DNA of 56,455 bases from an uncultured Pseudoflavonifractor sp. (GCF_944387275.1 NZ_CALXEG010000015.1:1-56455); one strand, 5' to 3'; shown: positions 41,517 through 51,015, counted from the first letter of the stretch. Translations and numbers: made by a program. The notes: generated by a model from the letters alone, not told the origin.

Positions 41517-43037
41517 TTATTTTACAAGGTAGGCCCCGGGCCGGTACTGGAGTGCCTCGGCCAGATGGGGCACCTGGATCGCGTCGCTGCCGTCCAGGTC
41601 GGCGATGGTGCGCCCCACCCGGAGGATGCGGTCATAGCCCCGGGCGGTGAGGCCCATGCGCTGGAAGGCCCCCTTCATCAGCGCCTCACAGGCGCTGTCC
41701 AGCTGACAGAATTCCCGCAGCTCCCGCTGGCCCATGTGGGCGTTGCAGGAGGGACCCTCCGGGCCGAAGCGGGCCGACTGGATGCGCCGGGCGGCGTTGA
41801 CCCGGGTCCGGATATCCGCCGACGACTCGGCGGGGGCGGCGTGGGACAGCTCGTGGAACTCCAGGGGCGGCACCTCCGCGTGGAGGTCGATCCGGTCCAT
41901 CAGGGGCCCGGACACCCGGCCCTGGTACTTCTCCACCGCCGCCTCGGTGCAGCGGCACCGACCGGAGGGGTGGCCGTACCAGCCGCACTTGCAGGGGTTC
42001 ATGGCGCACACCAGCATGAACCGGGCGGGGTAGGACACGGTGCCCGCCGCCCGGGAGATGGTGACCTGCCCCTCCTCCAGGGGCTGGCGTAGCACCTCCA
42101 GCACCTCGGGCTTGAACTCGGGCAGCTCGTCCAGAAACAGCACCCCGTTGTGGGCCAGGGAGATCTCCCCGGGCCGGGGGTTGGAGCCGCCGCCCGCCAT
42201 GCCCATGGGGGAGATGGTGTGGTGGGGGGAGCGGAAGGGGCGCTGGAGCAGCAGGGGCTCCTCCGCCGTGGTGAGCCCGGCCACCGAGTGGACCTCCGTG
42301 GCCTCCAGGGCCTCCCGCTCCGTCATGTCGGGCAGGATGGAGGGCAGACGCCGGGCCAGCATGGACTTGCCGGAACCGGGAGGACCCACCATGCAGATGT
42401 TGTGTCCCCCGGCGGCGGCAATTTCCAGCGCCCGCTTCACGTGCTCCTGGCCCTTCACCTCGGAGAAATCGGGCCCGGCGGCGCGGGCGTCCCCCGGCGT
42501 CCAGGGGGGTGAGGGGGAGAGGGGCTCCTCCCCCGTCAGGTGGCGGATGCGGGCGGTGACGCTCTCCACCGGGTAGACCGCCATGCCGCCGCCGGCCAGG
42601 GTGGCCTCGGCGGCGCTCTCGGCGGGGACATAGAGGGCCTCCACCCCCGCCCGGGCGGCGGCCAGGGCCATGGGCAGCATGCCCGCCACCGGCCGCACCT
42701 CCCCGGACAGGGACAGCTCCCCCACAAAGGCCGAGCGGGACAGGTCGCACCGGAGCTGGCCGCCGGCGGCCAGAATGCCCACCAGAATGGGCAGGTCGTA
42801 CAGGGTGCCCGCCTTCCGCTGGGCGGCGGGGGCCAGATTCACCGTGATGCGGGACACAGGGAAGGTAAAGCCGCAGTTCTTCACCGCGGCCCGCACCCGT
42901 TCCCGGGCCTCCTTCACCGCCGCGTCGGGCAGGCCCACAATATCAAAGGCGGGCAGGCCGCCGGACAGGTCGCACTCGGCCCGCACCTCGTACCCGGCCA
43001 CGCCGGTCAGACCCAGAGAGCGTACCTCACAGAGCAT
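41517..43037 (-). CDS. comM: YifB/ComM family Mg-chelatase-like AAA ATPase
   Basis: 506 residues. N-terminal ChlI-like region (VRSLGLTGVAGYEVRAECDLSGGLPAFDIVGLPDAAVKEARERVRAAVKNCGF), Walker A GPPGSGKS, Walker B LFLDELPEF, sensor segments and the YifB C-terminal domain with a cysteine group (CNPCKCGWYGHPSGRCRC) as usual. ComM is a hexameric helicase that drives branch migration in natural transformation. The ATG at 43037 is taken (MLCEVRSLGL is the typical start). Confidence 0.95.
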   Translation of the reverse strand: MLCEVRSLGLTGVAGYEVRAECDLSGGLPAFDIVGLPDAAVKEARERVRAAVKNCGFTFPVSRITVNLAPAAQRKAGTLYDLPILVGILAAGGQLRCDLSRSAFVGELSLSGEVRPVAGMLPMALAAARAGVEALYVPAESAAEATLAGGGMAVYPVESVTARIRHLTGEEPLSPSPPWTPGDARAAGPDFSEVKGQEHVKRALEIAAAGGHNICMVGPPGSGKSMLARRLPSILPDMTEREALEATEVHSVAGLTTAEEPLLLQRPFRSPHHTISPMGMAGGGSNPRPGEISLAHNGVLFLDELPEFKPEVLEVLRQPLEEGQVTISRAAGTVSYPARFMLVCAMNPCKCGWYGHPSGRCRCTEAAVEKYQGRVSGPLMDRIDLHAEVPPLEFHELSHAAPAESSADIRTRVNAARRIQSARFGPEGPSCNAHMGQRELREFCQLDSACEALMKGAFQRMGLTARGYDRILRVGRTIADLDGSDAIQVPHLAEALQYRPGAYLVK

Positions 43038-43119
43038 AAAAATCGCCGCCCTTTCTCCATACGGCATCAGTATACCACGGAGAAAGGGCGGCTGCCAAGA
43101 AAAAACCTCTCTTGGGAAC

Positions 43120-44988
43120 TCAGCTCTGGGTCAGCTGATACAGCCGCAGGACGGTGAGGATGCACTGCTCCCTGGTGTAGGCGCCCTGGGGGGTGAAGGC
43201 GCTGCCGTTCCCCTCCATAATCCCGGCGGCCTGGACCTGGCCCACCCCGGCGGCGGCCCAGGAGGCGATGGCTGCGCTGTCCGAGAAGGCGGGGGCCGCC
43301 TGGGGCAGGGGATGGCCCATGGCCTCCGCCAGGCGGGCCAGGATGGTGGCCGCCTGCTCCCGGGTCAGGGTGCCGCCGGGGTCGAATTTTCCGCCGCCCA
43401 CGCCGTTGACTACCCCCAGACCGGCCATTTTCTGGACGTTGAAGTCGGTGGTGTCGGAGAATGTGGCCCGCTGGGTGATGGTCTCGCCCGTCGCCTTCTC
43501 ATAGAGCCTCACCGCCAGGGCGCAGAACTCGGCCCGGGTGGCGGCCTGAGTGTACCGGCTCTCGAAGCTGTCGGGCACAATGCCGGCGACGGCGGCCTGG
43601 CTGAGCTGTCCCGCGGCCCAGGAGGAGGGCAGGTCCCCTTCCGCCGCCACGATGAAGGTCACCGGGATATCGAAAGACTGGAACGTATCCCCGCCAATAT
43701 GGGAACTGGTGAAGTTGCCCCGTACATGTTGGATATAGATACCGGGCTTCAGGCCGGTCTGGGGCTGCACGGTATAGGTGACAGTCTCGTGGGGCGCGAT
43801 GCGTGCGCTCATGTGCCCGTGCGAATAGACGAACCCGCTCTTGCTCCACTCAACCCTTAATTCGGACGTCCCGTTCAGGCTGATTTTATAGTCGTCCTCG
43901 TTGGTGAAGGAGATGCTGCGGGGAGCGGGCTGGGCGTATCCCACCTCCACCGCGCCGAAGTCTATGGCCTCCGTGCTCACAGTCACCCGGAAATTCGGAG
44001 TCTGCACGGTATAGGACAGATGCAGGTCGGCGCTGGCTCCCTCCTGGGTGGTGACGGTGACGGTCTCGCTGTGTGTTCCATAGTCGCGCCCGGGTCTGGG
44101 TTCCACGGTAAAGGTACAGCTCTCTCCGGCTTCCAGAGTTCTGACGCTCGAACCGAGCCAGCTGTAGTCGCTCTCCCAGTGGAATATCCAATCGGGGCGA
44201 TCGTCAGGCAGTTTCAGAACGAGTGACCTGTCGCCGCTGTTGGTGACGGTGACAACCCTGGGTTCCGGCTGATAGTCATTTCCTGTGAGAGTGGTGCCGA
44301 AGTCCACGGTGGAGGGACTCAGAGAGATGCCGTATCCGGGGACGGATTCTCCCTCATAGATGACGGAGTGGACGAAGTTCCGTGAGGACCAGTCTTCATA
44401 GCCAGTAGCCCCTTTGGGGATGACAAAAACGACCTCACCGTTGCCCTCGCGGTAGGCGGCATAGGGGTTGAAATAGTATTCAGGGGCTACCATACCCTCC
44501 ATATAGACGGTATCCAGCGCGTTGCTCCATCGAAAGGGATTATCCATCTCCTCCACGCTGGCGGGGATGGTAATCTCTTTCAGGGCGTCGCAGCTTGCGA
44601 AGGCAAGTTCGTTGATGTAGATAAGACTTTCACTCAGCTTGACGTCGGACAGGGAGTTGCAATAAGCAAACGCTAACCTTCCAATCGAGATTACACTGTC
44701 CGGGACGGTCACGCCGGTGATGTTCGTCTCCTCAAAGGCCTTTTCCCCGATGACGGTCACAGGGTACTCCTGCCCGTTCTCATCGGTGACGGAGGCGGGA
44801 ATGTCCGCATAGGTGGAGTCGGCCAGGGACTCGTCATAGCGGGTCAGGGTGGCCGTGCCGTCGAACCATATCTCAAAGGTGTAGGGGCCGACCTGGACGG
44901 TGGATTCCACAACCGATGCCGAGGCGGCGGGCATGAGGGAGAGGCACAGGCACAGGGCCAGCAGCAGGGAAAGAGCACGCTTTTTCAT
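43120..44988 (-). CDS. Surface protein: LRR (BspA-type), Ig-like repeats, SLH domains
   Basis: 622 residues. Signal peptide 1-25 (MKKRALSLLLALCLCLSLMPAASA). Residues about 60-155 are BspA-like leucine-rich repeats (VIGEKAFEETNITGVTVPDSVISIGRLAFAYCNSLSDV...). Two or three beta-sandwich repeats of the ASPM/SPD-2/Hydin type follow (GISLSPSTVDFGTTLTGNDYQPEPRVVTVTNSG; VSTEAIDFGAVEVGYAQPAPRSISFTNEDD). The last 175 residues hold SLH motifs (WAAGQLSQAAVAGIV...FDPGGTLTREQAATILARLAEAMG...) for binding secondary cell-wall polymer. No enzyme domain. Likely an adhesin or structural surface protein. Confidence 0.9.
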   Translation of the reverse strand: MKKRALSLLLALCLCLSLMPAASASVVESTVQVGPYTFEIWFDGTATLTRYDESLADSTYADIPASVTDENGQEYPVTVIGEKAFEETNITGVTVPDSVISIGRLAFAYCNSLSDVKLSESLIYINELAFASCDALKEITIPASVEEMDNPFRWSNALDTVYMEGMVAPEYYFNPYAAYREGNGEVVFVIPKGATGYEDWSSRNFVHSVIYEGESVPGYGISLSPSTVDFGTTLTGNDYQPEPRVVTVTNSGDRSLVLKLPDDRPDWIFHWESDYSWLGSSVRTLEAGESCTFTVEPRPGRDYGTHSETVTVTTQEGASADLHLSYTVQTPNFRVTVSTEAIDFGAVEVGYAQPAPRSISFTNEDDYKISLNGTSELRVEWSKSGFVYSHGHMSARIAPHETVTYTVQPQTGLKPGIYIQHVRGNFTSSHIGGDTFQSFDIPVTFIVAAEGDLPSSWAAGQLSQAAVAGIVPDSFESRYTQAATRAEFCALAVRLYEKATGETITQRATFSDTTDFNVQKMAGLGVVNGVGGGKFDPGGTLTREQAATILARLAEAMGHPLPQAAPAFSDSAAIASWAAAGVGQVQAAGIMEGNGSAFTPQGAYTREQCILTVLRLYQLTQS

Positions 44989-45357
44989 GTGAAACTCCTC
45001 CTTCTTTCTCACTTTTTTCAGTATAGCACTAACAAAGACGAAAAACACTCTGCTGGCTGCATAGTATTCCGGCTTTTTTGGCCGTCAGGCATGGCGGGAG
45101 AGGAGCGCAGGACAGACGGAGCCCGCCGTCCGGACATCCACCCGGAGTGCAAAAAGGGAAGCCCTCCGGACCGACAGAAATGCAGGCTGAAAAGCAGGAA
45201 ACAACAGGAAGAACAGGGAGAAATCCCACAGGAAAAGTGGGGGTGAAGGCAGCCCGGTTTTGACAGAAAAAAAGCGGTCCTGACCGGGTTTTTTCGCTCC
45301 TTATTTCTGCCAACGAAAAAAATAGTGGGAAAATTACCGGTTTCGCACAAGAGACAA
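44989..45357. other. Intergenic region between the SLH protein gene and nifJ
   Basis: No gene is supported here; the open frames are low-complexity. A short hairpin GCGGTC/GACCG followed by TTTTTT lies at about 45270-45292 on the plus strand and may stop read-through toward nifJ. The nifJ promoter follows at 45358. Confidence 0.5.
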
Positions 45358-45386
45358 TTTACAAACGGGGAAGATGGTGATAAAAT
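45358..45386 (+). promoter_or_regulatory. Promoter of nifJ
   Basis: TTTACA (45358-45363), 17-bp spacer, TAAAAT (45381-45386), 61 bp before the ATG. Confidence 0.8.
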
Positions 45387-45447
45387 ATCTGCGCTGAATC
45401 ATTTAGAAGCCATTCATGCAAGTTCACATAAGGAGGAATTGTTCAAA

Positions 45448-48400
45448 ATGGCGAGAAAACTCAAAACCATGGACGGCAATACCGCGGCGGCGCATGTATC
45501 CTATGCGTTCACTGAGGTTGCGGGTATCTACCCCATCACCCCGTCCAGCCCCATGGCCGACAACGTGGACCAGTGGGCCGCGGCCGGCCGCAAGAACATC
45601 TTCGGCGACACTGTCAAGGTCATCGAGATGCAGTCTGAGGCCGGTGCTGCCGGTACCGTCCACGGCTCCCTGGCCGCCGGCGCCCTGACCACTACTTACA
45701 CCGCTTCCCAGGGCCTGCTGCTGATGATCCCCAACATGTACAAGATCGCCGGCGAGCTGCTGCCCTGCGTGTTCCACGTCTCCGCCCGTACCGTGGCCGC
45801 CCAGTCCCTGAACATCTTCGGCGACCACTCCGACGTTATGGCCTGCCGCCAGACCGGCTTCGCCATGCTGGCCGAGACCAACCCCCAGGAGGTCATGGAT
45901 CTGGGCGCCGTTGCCCACCTGGCCGCCATCAAGGGCCGCGTCCCCTTCCTGAACTTCTTCGACGGCTTCCGTACCTCCCACGAGATCCAGAAGATCGCCA
46001 TCTGGGATTATGACGATCTGAAGGAAATGGTGGATATGGACGCTGTGGAGGCCTTCCGCAAGCGGGCCCTCAACCCCGAGCGCCCCGTCATGCGCGGCTC
46101 CCACGAGAACGGCGATATCTTCTTCCAGCACCGTGAGGCCTGCAACAAGTACTACGACGCCCTCCCCGAGATCGTTGAGGAGTACATGGGCAAGGTCAAC
46201 GCCAAGCTGGGCACCAACTATCAGCTGTTCAACTACTACGGCGCCCCCGACGCCGACCGCGTCATCATCGCCATGGGCTCCATCTGCGACGTGACCGAGG
46301 AAGTCATCGACTACCTGAACGCTCACGGCGAGAAGGTTGGCCTGGTGAAGGTCCGCCTGTACCGTCCTTTCCGCGCCGACAAGCTGCTCTCCGCCATCCC
46401 CGAGACTGCCAAGCACATCGCCGTGCTGGACCGCACCAAGGAGCCCGGCGCTCAGGGCGATCCTCTGTACCTGGACGTTGTCACCGCCTTTGCCAACGCC
46501 GGCCGTCAGGCCACCATCATCGGCGGCCGCTACGGTCTGGGCTCCAAGGACACCCCGCCCAAGAGCGTGTTCGCTGTCTATGAGGAGCTGCAGAAGGCCG
46601 AGCCCAAGCGTCAGTTCACCATCGGCATCGTGGACGACGTCACCAACACCTCCCTGGTCGAGCACGACTGCCCCAACACCGCTGCTGAGGGCACCATCGA
46701 GTGCAAGTTCTGGGGTCTGGGCGGCGACGGCACCGTGGGCGCCAACAAGAACTCCATCAAGATCATCGGCGACCACACCGACAAGTACGTCCAGGCTTAC
46801 TTCCAGTACGACTCCAAGAAGACCGGCGGCGTGACCATCAGCCACCTGCGCTTCGGCGACAAGCCCATCAAGAGCCCCTACTATATCAACAAGGCTGACT
46901 TCGTGGCCTGCCACGTGCCCAGCTATATCACCAAGAGCTTCCCCATCGTCCGGGACGTGAAGCCCGGCGGCACCTTCCTGATCAACTGCCAGTGGTCCTT
47001 CGAGGAGCTGGAGCACCACCTGGATGCCGCTTCCAAGCGCTACATCGCCAAGAACAACATCCAGCTCTACACCATCAACGCCATTGACCTGGCCATTGAG
47101 ATCGGCATGGGCAAGCGCACCAACACCATCCTCCAGTCCGCCTTCTTCTCCCTGGCCAAGATCATGCCTGAGGCCGAGGCCATCCAGTACATGAAGGATG
47201 CGGCCACCCACTCCTACCTGAAGAAGGGCCAGGACATTGTGGACATGAACCACAAGGCCATCGACCTGGGCGCCACCGCCTACAAGAAGGTGGAGGTCCC
47301 CGCCTCCTGGGCTACCGCCGAGGACGGCAAGAAGGAGAGCGTGCTCACCGGCCCCGAGAAGCTGGTGAAGATGGTGGAGTCCATCCTGGACCCCGTGGAC
47401 CGCATGGACGGCGACAGCCTGCCCGTGTCCGCCTTCGTGGACCACGTGGACGGCACCTTCGAGCTGGGCGCCTCCGCCTATGAGAAGCGCGGCGTGGCCG
47501 TGACCGTGCCCACCTGGGATTCCAGCAAGTGTATCCAGTGCAACCAGTGCTCCTTCGTCTGCCCCCACGCCACCATCCGTCCCTATGCGCTGACCGAGGA
47601 GGAGGCCAAGAACGCCCCCGAGGCCGCCAAGATCGTGGACGTGAAGGCCGGCAAGGGCAAGGGCGTCTATAAGTTCTCCATCGCCATCTCCCCCCTGGAT
47701 TGTATGGGCTGCTCCGTCTGCGCCAAGAACTGCCCCGTCCAGGCTCTGACCATGGTGCCCCAGGAGCAGGAGGCTGCTCAGCAGCCCGTGTTCGACTACA
47801 TGGTGGCCAAGGTTGCCCCCAAGGCCGACATGGAGGGCATCAAGACCGTCAAGGAGAGCCAGTTCAAGCAGCCTCTGCTGGAGTTCTCCGGCTCCTGCGC
47901 CGGCTGCGCCGAGACCGCTTACGCCCGTCTGGTCACCCAGGTCTGCGGCGACCGGATGTACATCTCCAACGCCACCGGCTGCTCCTCCATCTGGGGCGGT
48001 CCTGCCGCTACCTCTCCCTACACCGTCAACAAGGACGGCCACGGTCCCGCTTGGGCCAACTCCCTGTTCGAGGATAACGCCGAGCACGGCCTGGGCATCT
48101 ATCTGGGCCAGAAGGCCATCCGCGACCGTCTGGCTGAGAAGACCCGCCAGCTGATCGCCATCGACTATGTGGACGAGGGCATCGCTGCTGCCGGTCAGGA
48201 GTGGCTGGACACCATGAAGGACGGCGAGGCCAACGCCGAGGCCACCAAGAAGTACGTTGCCGCCATGGAGTCCGTTGTGGCTGCCCGCGGCGAGTGCTCC
48301 TGCGAGGCCTGCACCCTGGCCCGTGAGATCCTCTCCGAGAAGGAGTACCTGGCCAAGAAGTCCGTCTGGATCTTCGGCGGCGACGGCTGGGCCTACGACA

Positions 48401-49011
48401 TCGGCTACGGCGGCCTGGACCACGTCCTGGCTTCCGGCGAGGACGTGAACGTCTTCGTGTTCGACACCGAGGTGTACTCCAACACCGGCGGACAGGCTTC
48501 CAAGTCCTCCAACATCGGCCAGGTGGCTCAGTTCGCCGCTGCCGGTAAGACCATGGCCAAGAAGTCCCTGTCCGAGATCGTGATGCAGTACGGTTATGTC
48601 TACGTGGCCCAGGTGGCCATGGGCGCCAACCCCAACCAGACCCTGGCCGCCATCCGTGAGGCCGAGGCCTATCACGGTCCCTCCCTGGTCATCGGCTACG
48701 CCCCCTGCGAGATGCACTCCATCAAGGGCGGCATGAGCAACTGCCAGGTCGAGATGAAGAAGGCTGTCGAGTGCGGCTACTGGAACCTGTTCCGGTTCAA
48801 CCCCGCTGCCAAGGCCGAGGGCAAGAACCCCTTCACCCTGGACTCCAAGGCCCCCGCTGGCGGCTATCAGGAGTTCCTGATGAACGAGGCCCGTTACTCC
48901 TCCCTGACCCGGTCCTTCCCCGACCGCGCCAAGGAGCTCTTTGCCCGCAACGAGGAGTCCGCCAAGGAGCGTTACGAGCATCTGACCAAGCTGATCGAGC
49001 TGTACAAGTAA
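45448..49011 (+). CDS. nifJ: Pyruvate:ferredoxin (flavodoxin) oxidoreductase
   Basis: 1187 residues, the single-chain form. It turns pyruvate and CoA into acetyl-CoA, CO2 and reduced ferredoxin, the core of anaerobic energy metabolism. Domain order: pyrimidine-binding (AAHVSYAFTEVAGIYPITPSSPMAD), domain II, gamma domain (KFWGLGGDGTVGANKNSIKIIG), ferredoxin domain with two 4Fe-4S motifs (CIQCNQCSFVCPHATIRPY; CMGCSVCAKNCP), proximal cluster Cys in GSCAGCAETAYARL and ThDP domain (GGDGWAYDIGYGGLDHVLASG, DTEVYSNTGGQ). AAGGAGG site and a good promoter. Codon use is strongly biased as in highly expressed genes. Confidence 0.98.
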   Translation: MARKLKTMDGNTAAAHVSYAFTEVAGIYPITPSSPMADNVDQWAAAGRKNIFGDTVKVIEMQSEAGAAGTVHGSLAAGALTTTYTASQGLLLMIPNMYKIAGELLPCVFHVSARTVAAQSLNIFGDHSDVMACRQTGFAMLAETNPQEVMDLGAVAHLAAIKGRVPFLNFFDGFRTSHEIQKIAIWDYDDLKEMVDMDAVEAFRKRALNPERPVMRGSHENGDIFFQHREACNKYYDALPEIVEEYMGKVNAKLGTNYQLFNYYGAPDADRVIIAMGSICDVTEEVIDYLNAHGEKVGLVKVRLYRPFRADKLLSAIPETAKHIAVLDRTKEPGAQGDPLYLDVVTAFANAGRQATIIGGRYGLGSKDTPPKSVFAVYEELQKAEPKRQFTIGIVDDVTNTSLVEHDCPNTAAEGTIECKFWGLGGDGTVGANKNSIKIIGDHTDKYVQAYFQYDSKKTGGVTISHLRFGDKPIKSPYYINKADFVACHVPSYITKSFPIVRDVKPGGTFLINCQWSFEELEHHLDAASKRYIAKNNIQLYTINAIDLAIEIGMGKRTNTILQSAFFSLAKIMPEAEAIQYMKDAATHSYLKKGQDIVDMNHKAIDLGATAYKKVEVPASWATAEDGKKESVLTGPEKLVKMVESILDPVDRMDGDSLPVSAFVDHVDGTFELGASAYEKRGVAVTVPTWDSSKCIQCNQCSFVCPHATIRPYALTEEEAKNAPEAAKIVDVKAGKGKGVYKFSIAISPLDCMGCSVCAKNCPVQALTMVPQEQEAAQQPVFDYMVAKVAPKADMEGIKTVKESQFKQPLLEFSGSCAGCAETAYARLVTQVCGDRMYISNATGCSSIWGGPAATSPYTVNKDGHGPAWANSLFEDNAEHGLGIYLGQKAIRDRLAEKTRQLIAIDYVDEGIAAAGQEWLDTMKDGEANAEATKKYVAAMESVVAARGECSCEACTLAREILSEKEYLAKKSVWIFGGDGWAYDIGYGGLDHVLASGEDVNVFVFDTEVYSNTGGQASKSSNIGQVAQFAAAGKTMAKKSLSEIVMQYGYVYVAQVAMGANPNQTLAAIREAEAYHGPSLVIGYAPCEMHSIKGGMSNCQVEMKKAVECGYWNLFRFNPAAKAEGKNPFTLDSKAPAGGYQEFLMNEARYSSLTRSFPDRAKELFARNEESAKERYEHLTKLIELYK

Positions 49012-49025
49012 TCGAAAAGCGTATG

Positions 49026-49062
49026 ACACCCCCGGACGCATTCGCGCCCGGGGGTGTTTTTT
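49026..49062 (+). terminator. Terminator of nifJ
   Basis: 14-bp stem ACACCCCCGG... with one mismatch, followed by six Ts. Confidence 0.85.
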
Positions 49063-49064
49063 GT

Positions 49065-49255
49065 GGCGGACTCCTCGTTGCTGAGAGCACGTCCGCCAAG
49101 GAGCGTTACAAGCACCTGGAGGGGGCCCCAACACAGCTGCTTGGCTGTGTTGGGGAGAGGAGGCGCAGCGGCGCGAGGGAGGGGGACCGCCTGCGGGCCC
49201 CCGAGGGATGCAGAGCTTGTGCCGACGAGATCGAGCTGTGCAAGGAATCGAAAAG
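49065..49255. repeat. Rearranged copy of the nifJ 3' end
   Basis: 49065-49081 is an exact reverse complement of 48947-48963 in nifJ. 49091-49120 is a direct copy of 48957-48986 (SAKERYEHL codons), and 49229-49255 a direct copy of 48993-49019 including the place of the stop codon (two mismatches). The two direct parts are split by a 108-bp insert. Confidence 0.85.
49121..49228. mobile_element. Small palindromic insert (MITE/REP-like) in the nifJ repeat
   Basis: Contains a perfect 12-bp stem CCCCAACACAGC (49126-49137 / 49144-49155) and a second stem of G5/C5 type (about 49181-49202). It codes for nothing evident. It replaces 6-7 bp of the copied sequence. Confidence 0.5.
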
Positions 49256-49261
49256 AGCACC

Positions 49262-49295
49262 GCGCCCCGGATGCCATGCATCCGGGGCGCTTTTT
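49262..49295 (+). terminator. Second terminator downstream of nifJ
   Basis: 13-bp perfect stem GCGCCCCGGATGC with a CAT loop and five Ts; similar in place to the first terminator, so the duplication may have covered CDS tail and terminator. Confidence 0.85.
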
Positions 49296-49423
49296 ATACT
49301 GCCGCGGCCATTGACGGGACCGCCCGCCGCCCCATATAATAAAATCAGAGAAAAAACCCGCAAAAGGCTTGACTGTAAACCAGGTTCATACCTTATCCTG
49401 AGCACAACAAGAGGAAAGGCGGG

Positions 49424-50845
49424 ATGAAGATGACCATACGGGAAGCGGAACAGCGCACCGGTCTGGACCGGGCCACCATACGGTTCTACGAGAAAGAGGG
49501 GCTCATCAGCCCCGGGCGGCAGGACAACGGCTACCGGGATTACGGCGATGGGGAGATCACATCTCTGCTGCGGATCAAGCTGCTGCGGGAGCTGGGGGTG
49601 TCCCTGGAGGAGATCCGGGCCTTGCAGCAGGGGGAGCAGGCTCTGCCGGTCACCCTGGAGCACCGGATGGCCGCTTTGGAACAGGAGATAGCGGACGCGG
49701 GAGCGGCCCGGGAGACCTGCCGGGCCATCCGGGATGAGGGCGTGGACTACGGAAGCCTGGACCCGGAGAAGTACCTGAACCGGGAGAACGCCCCGGTGTT
49801 CCGGGACGCGCCGGCCCCGGTCCTGTGCCCCTGGCGGCGGCTGTTCGCCCGGCTGCTCGACATGGAGCTGTACCAGCTGTTGTGGATCGCCCTGCTCTCC
49901 CTGGGGTTCCACATCAACATGGCGGAGCGGAACGCACTGTTGTGGTGGCTGGACTCAGTCATCTGCCTGGTGTTCATGATTATGGTGGAGCCCATCCTGC
50001 TGAGCCGGTGGGGGACCACGCCGGGCAAGGCCCTCTTCGGCCTGCGGGTGGAGAAGGCGGAGGGCGGCCGCCTGACCTACGGAGAGGGCAACGCCCGCAC
50101 CATGTCCATGGTCTGGAAGGGGCTGGCTTGGAACATCCCCATCTACACCCTGTTCCGGCTGGTGAAATGTTATGACGTCTACTGCAAGCGGGGCGCGCTG
50201 CCCTGGGACGAGGCCCAGGACCTGGTGGTGGAGGCAAAGCCCAAAAGCAGCCTGCGAAACGCCGCCTTTGTGGCGGCCACGGCGGCGGTCCTTGCGCTGT
50301 CTGTGCTGGTGTCCTTTGCGGGCGCCTTTCCGCCCCACCGGGACGGCCTGACCCCGGCGGAGTTCGCAGAGAATTACAACTTCCTGGCGGAATATTACGG
50401 CAGCCCCACGTATATTCTGGAGCAGGACGGGAGTTGGACGGCCCTGGAGACCCGGGGCGGGGCCTACGTGATCCAGCTGCCGGGGATGGAGCGGCAGCCC
50501 CTGACCTGGGAGACCGACAGCCAGGGGAACCTGACCGCGGTTACCGCCTCCTGGAACTGGGACGGAACCGCCTTTGCGGAGTGGCCGGGGCTGGATATGC
50601 AGATGATGGCCCTGGCCTTTGCGGCCGGGGAGGGGAATTGGTTTGCCTACTGGGGCAAGCTGGAGCTGATGGACACGGTGGCCCATGCGGATGTGTTCTC
50701 CAGCCTGAGCCGGACGGACCAGGGAATCAGGCTGGACTGGGACACCCGGCTGGAGGGCGACGTGATAGTGGGGGACTATTTTGCGGTGGGGGAGGAGGAC
50801 GCCGTGTGCAGCGGCCGGATCACCTTCACCATCCGCCGGGCATGA
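49424..50845 (+). CDS. MerR-type regulator fused to an RDD membrane domain
   Basis: 473 residues. MerR winged helix 1-70 (MTIREAEQRTGLDRATIRFYEKEGLISPGRQDNGYRDYGDGEI), dimerisation helix to about 105, then an RDD domain about 137-250 with two membrane segments (LLDMELYQLLWIALLSL, LDSVICLVFMIMVEPIL) and the typical TTPGKALFGLRV, a third membrane segment at about 283-302 and an outside C-terminal domain of about 165 residues. DNA binding and a membrane domain in one chain suggest a membrane-tethered regulator that senses something across the membrane. The GGAAAGGCGGG site supports ATG 49424 (49430 is possible). Confidence 0.85.
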   Translation: MKMTIREAEQRTGLDRATIRFYEKEGLISPGRQDNGYRDYGDGEITSLLRIKLLRELGVSLEEIRALQQGEQALPVTLEHRMAALEQEIADAGAARETCRAIRDEGVDYGSLDPEKYLNRENAPVFRDAPAPVLCPWRRLFARLLDMELYQLLWIALLSLGFHINMAERNALLWWLDSVICLVFMIMVEPILLSRWGTTPGKALFGLRVEKAEGGRLTYGEGNARTMSMVWKGLAWNIPIYTLFRLVKCYDVYCKRGALPWDEAQDLVVEAKPKSSLRNAAFVAATAAVLALSVLVSFAGAFPPHRDGLTPAEFAENYNFLAEYYGSPTYILEQDGSWTALETRGGAYVIQLPGMERQPLTWETDSQGNLTAVTASWNWDGTAFAEWPGLDMQMMALAFAAGEGNWFAYWGKLELMDTVAHADVFSSLSRTDQGIRLDWDTRLEGDVIVGDYFAVGEEDAVCSGRITFTIRRA

Positions 50846-50855
50846 GATATGACAA

Positions 50856-50892
50856 GGGCGGAGGCTGACAGAAAGGGAAGCAGCCTCCGCCC
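50856..50892. terminator. Hairpin between converging genes
   Basis: Perfect 12-bp stem GGGCGGAGGCTG/CAGCCTCCGCCC, 13-base loop, no strong T-run on either strand. Confidence 0.45.
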
Positions 50893-50898
50893 GGCGGC

Positions 50899-51015
50899 TC
50901 AGCGGTCACTGACCTGCCATTCGGACTCCATATAAAAGATGTAGTCATCCACATCCTCCCGGGGGTCCGCCACCGGCGGCTGGGCGGGAAGGGAGACAGG
51001 CTTGTGCTCGGACAT
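50899..51015 (-). CDS. 38-residue small protein, unknown
   Basis: MSEHKPVSLPAQPPVADP start, then an acidic end with YIFYMESEWQVSDR. A strong GAGAGGAGGG ribosome binding site stands 7 bp before the ATG, which is the main reason to accept it. No membrane segment, no cysteine. Not recognised. Confidence 0.5.
   Translation of the reverse strand: MSEHKPVSLPAQPPVADPREDVDDYIFYMESEWQVSDR

Noticed and set aside
44989..45246. 85-codon frame in the nifJ upstream region
   Set aside because: No ribosome binding site, overlaps the SLH gene's leader, low-complexity charged tail.
45424..49281. 1285-codon open frame antisense to nifJ
   Set aside because: Shadow of the GC-rich, highly biased nifJ codons; Gly/Val/His-rich, no ribosome binding site and no family motif.
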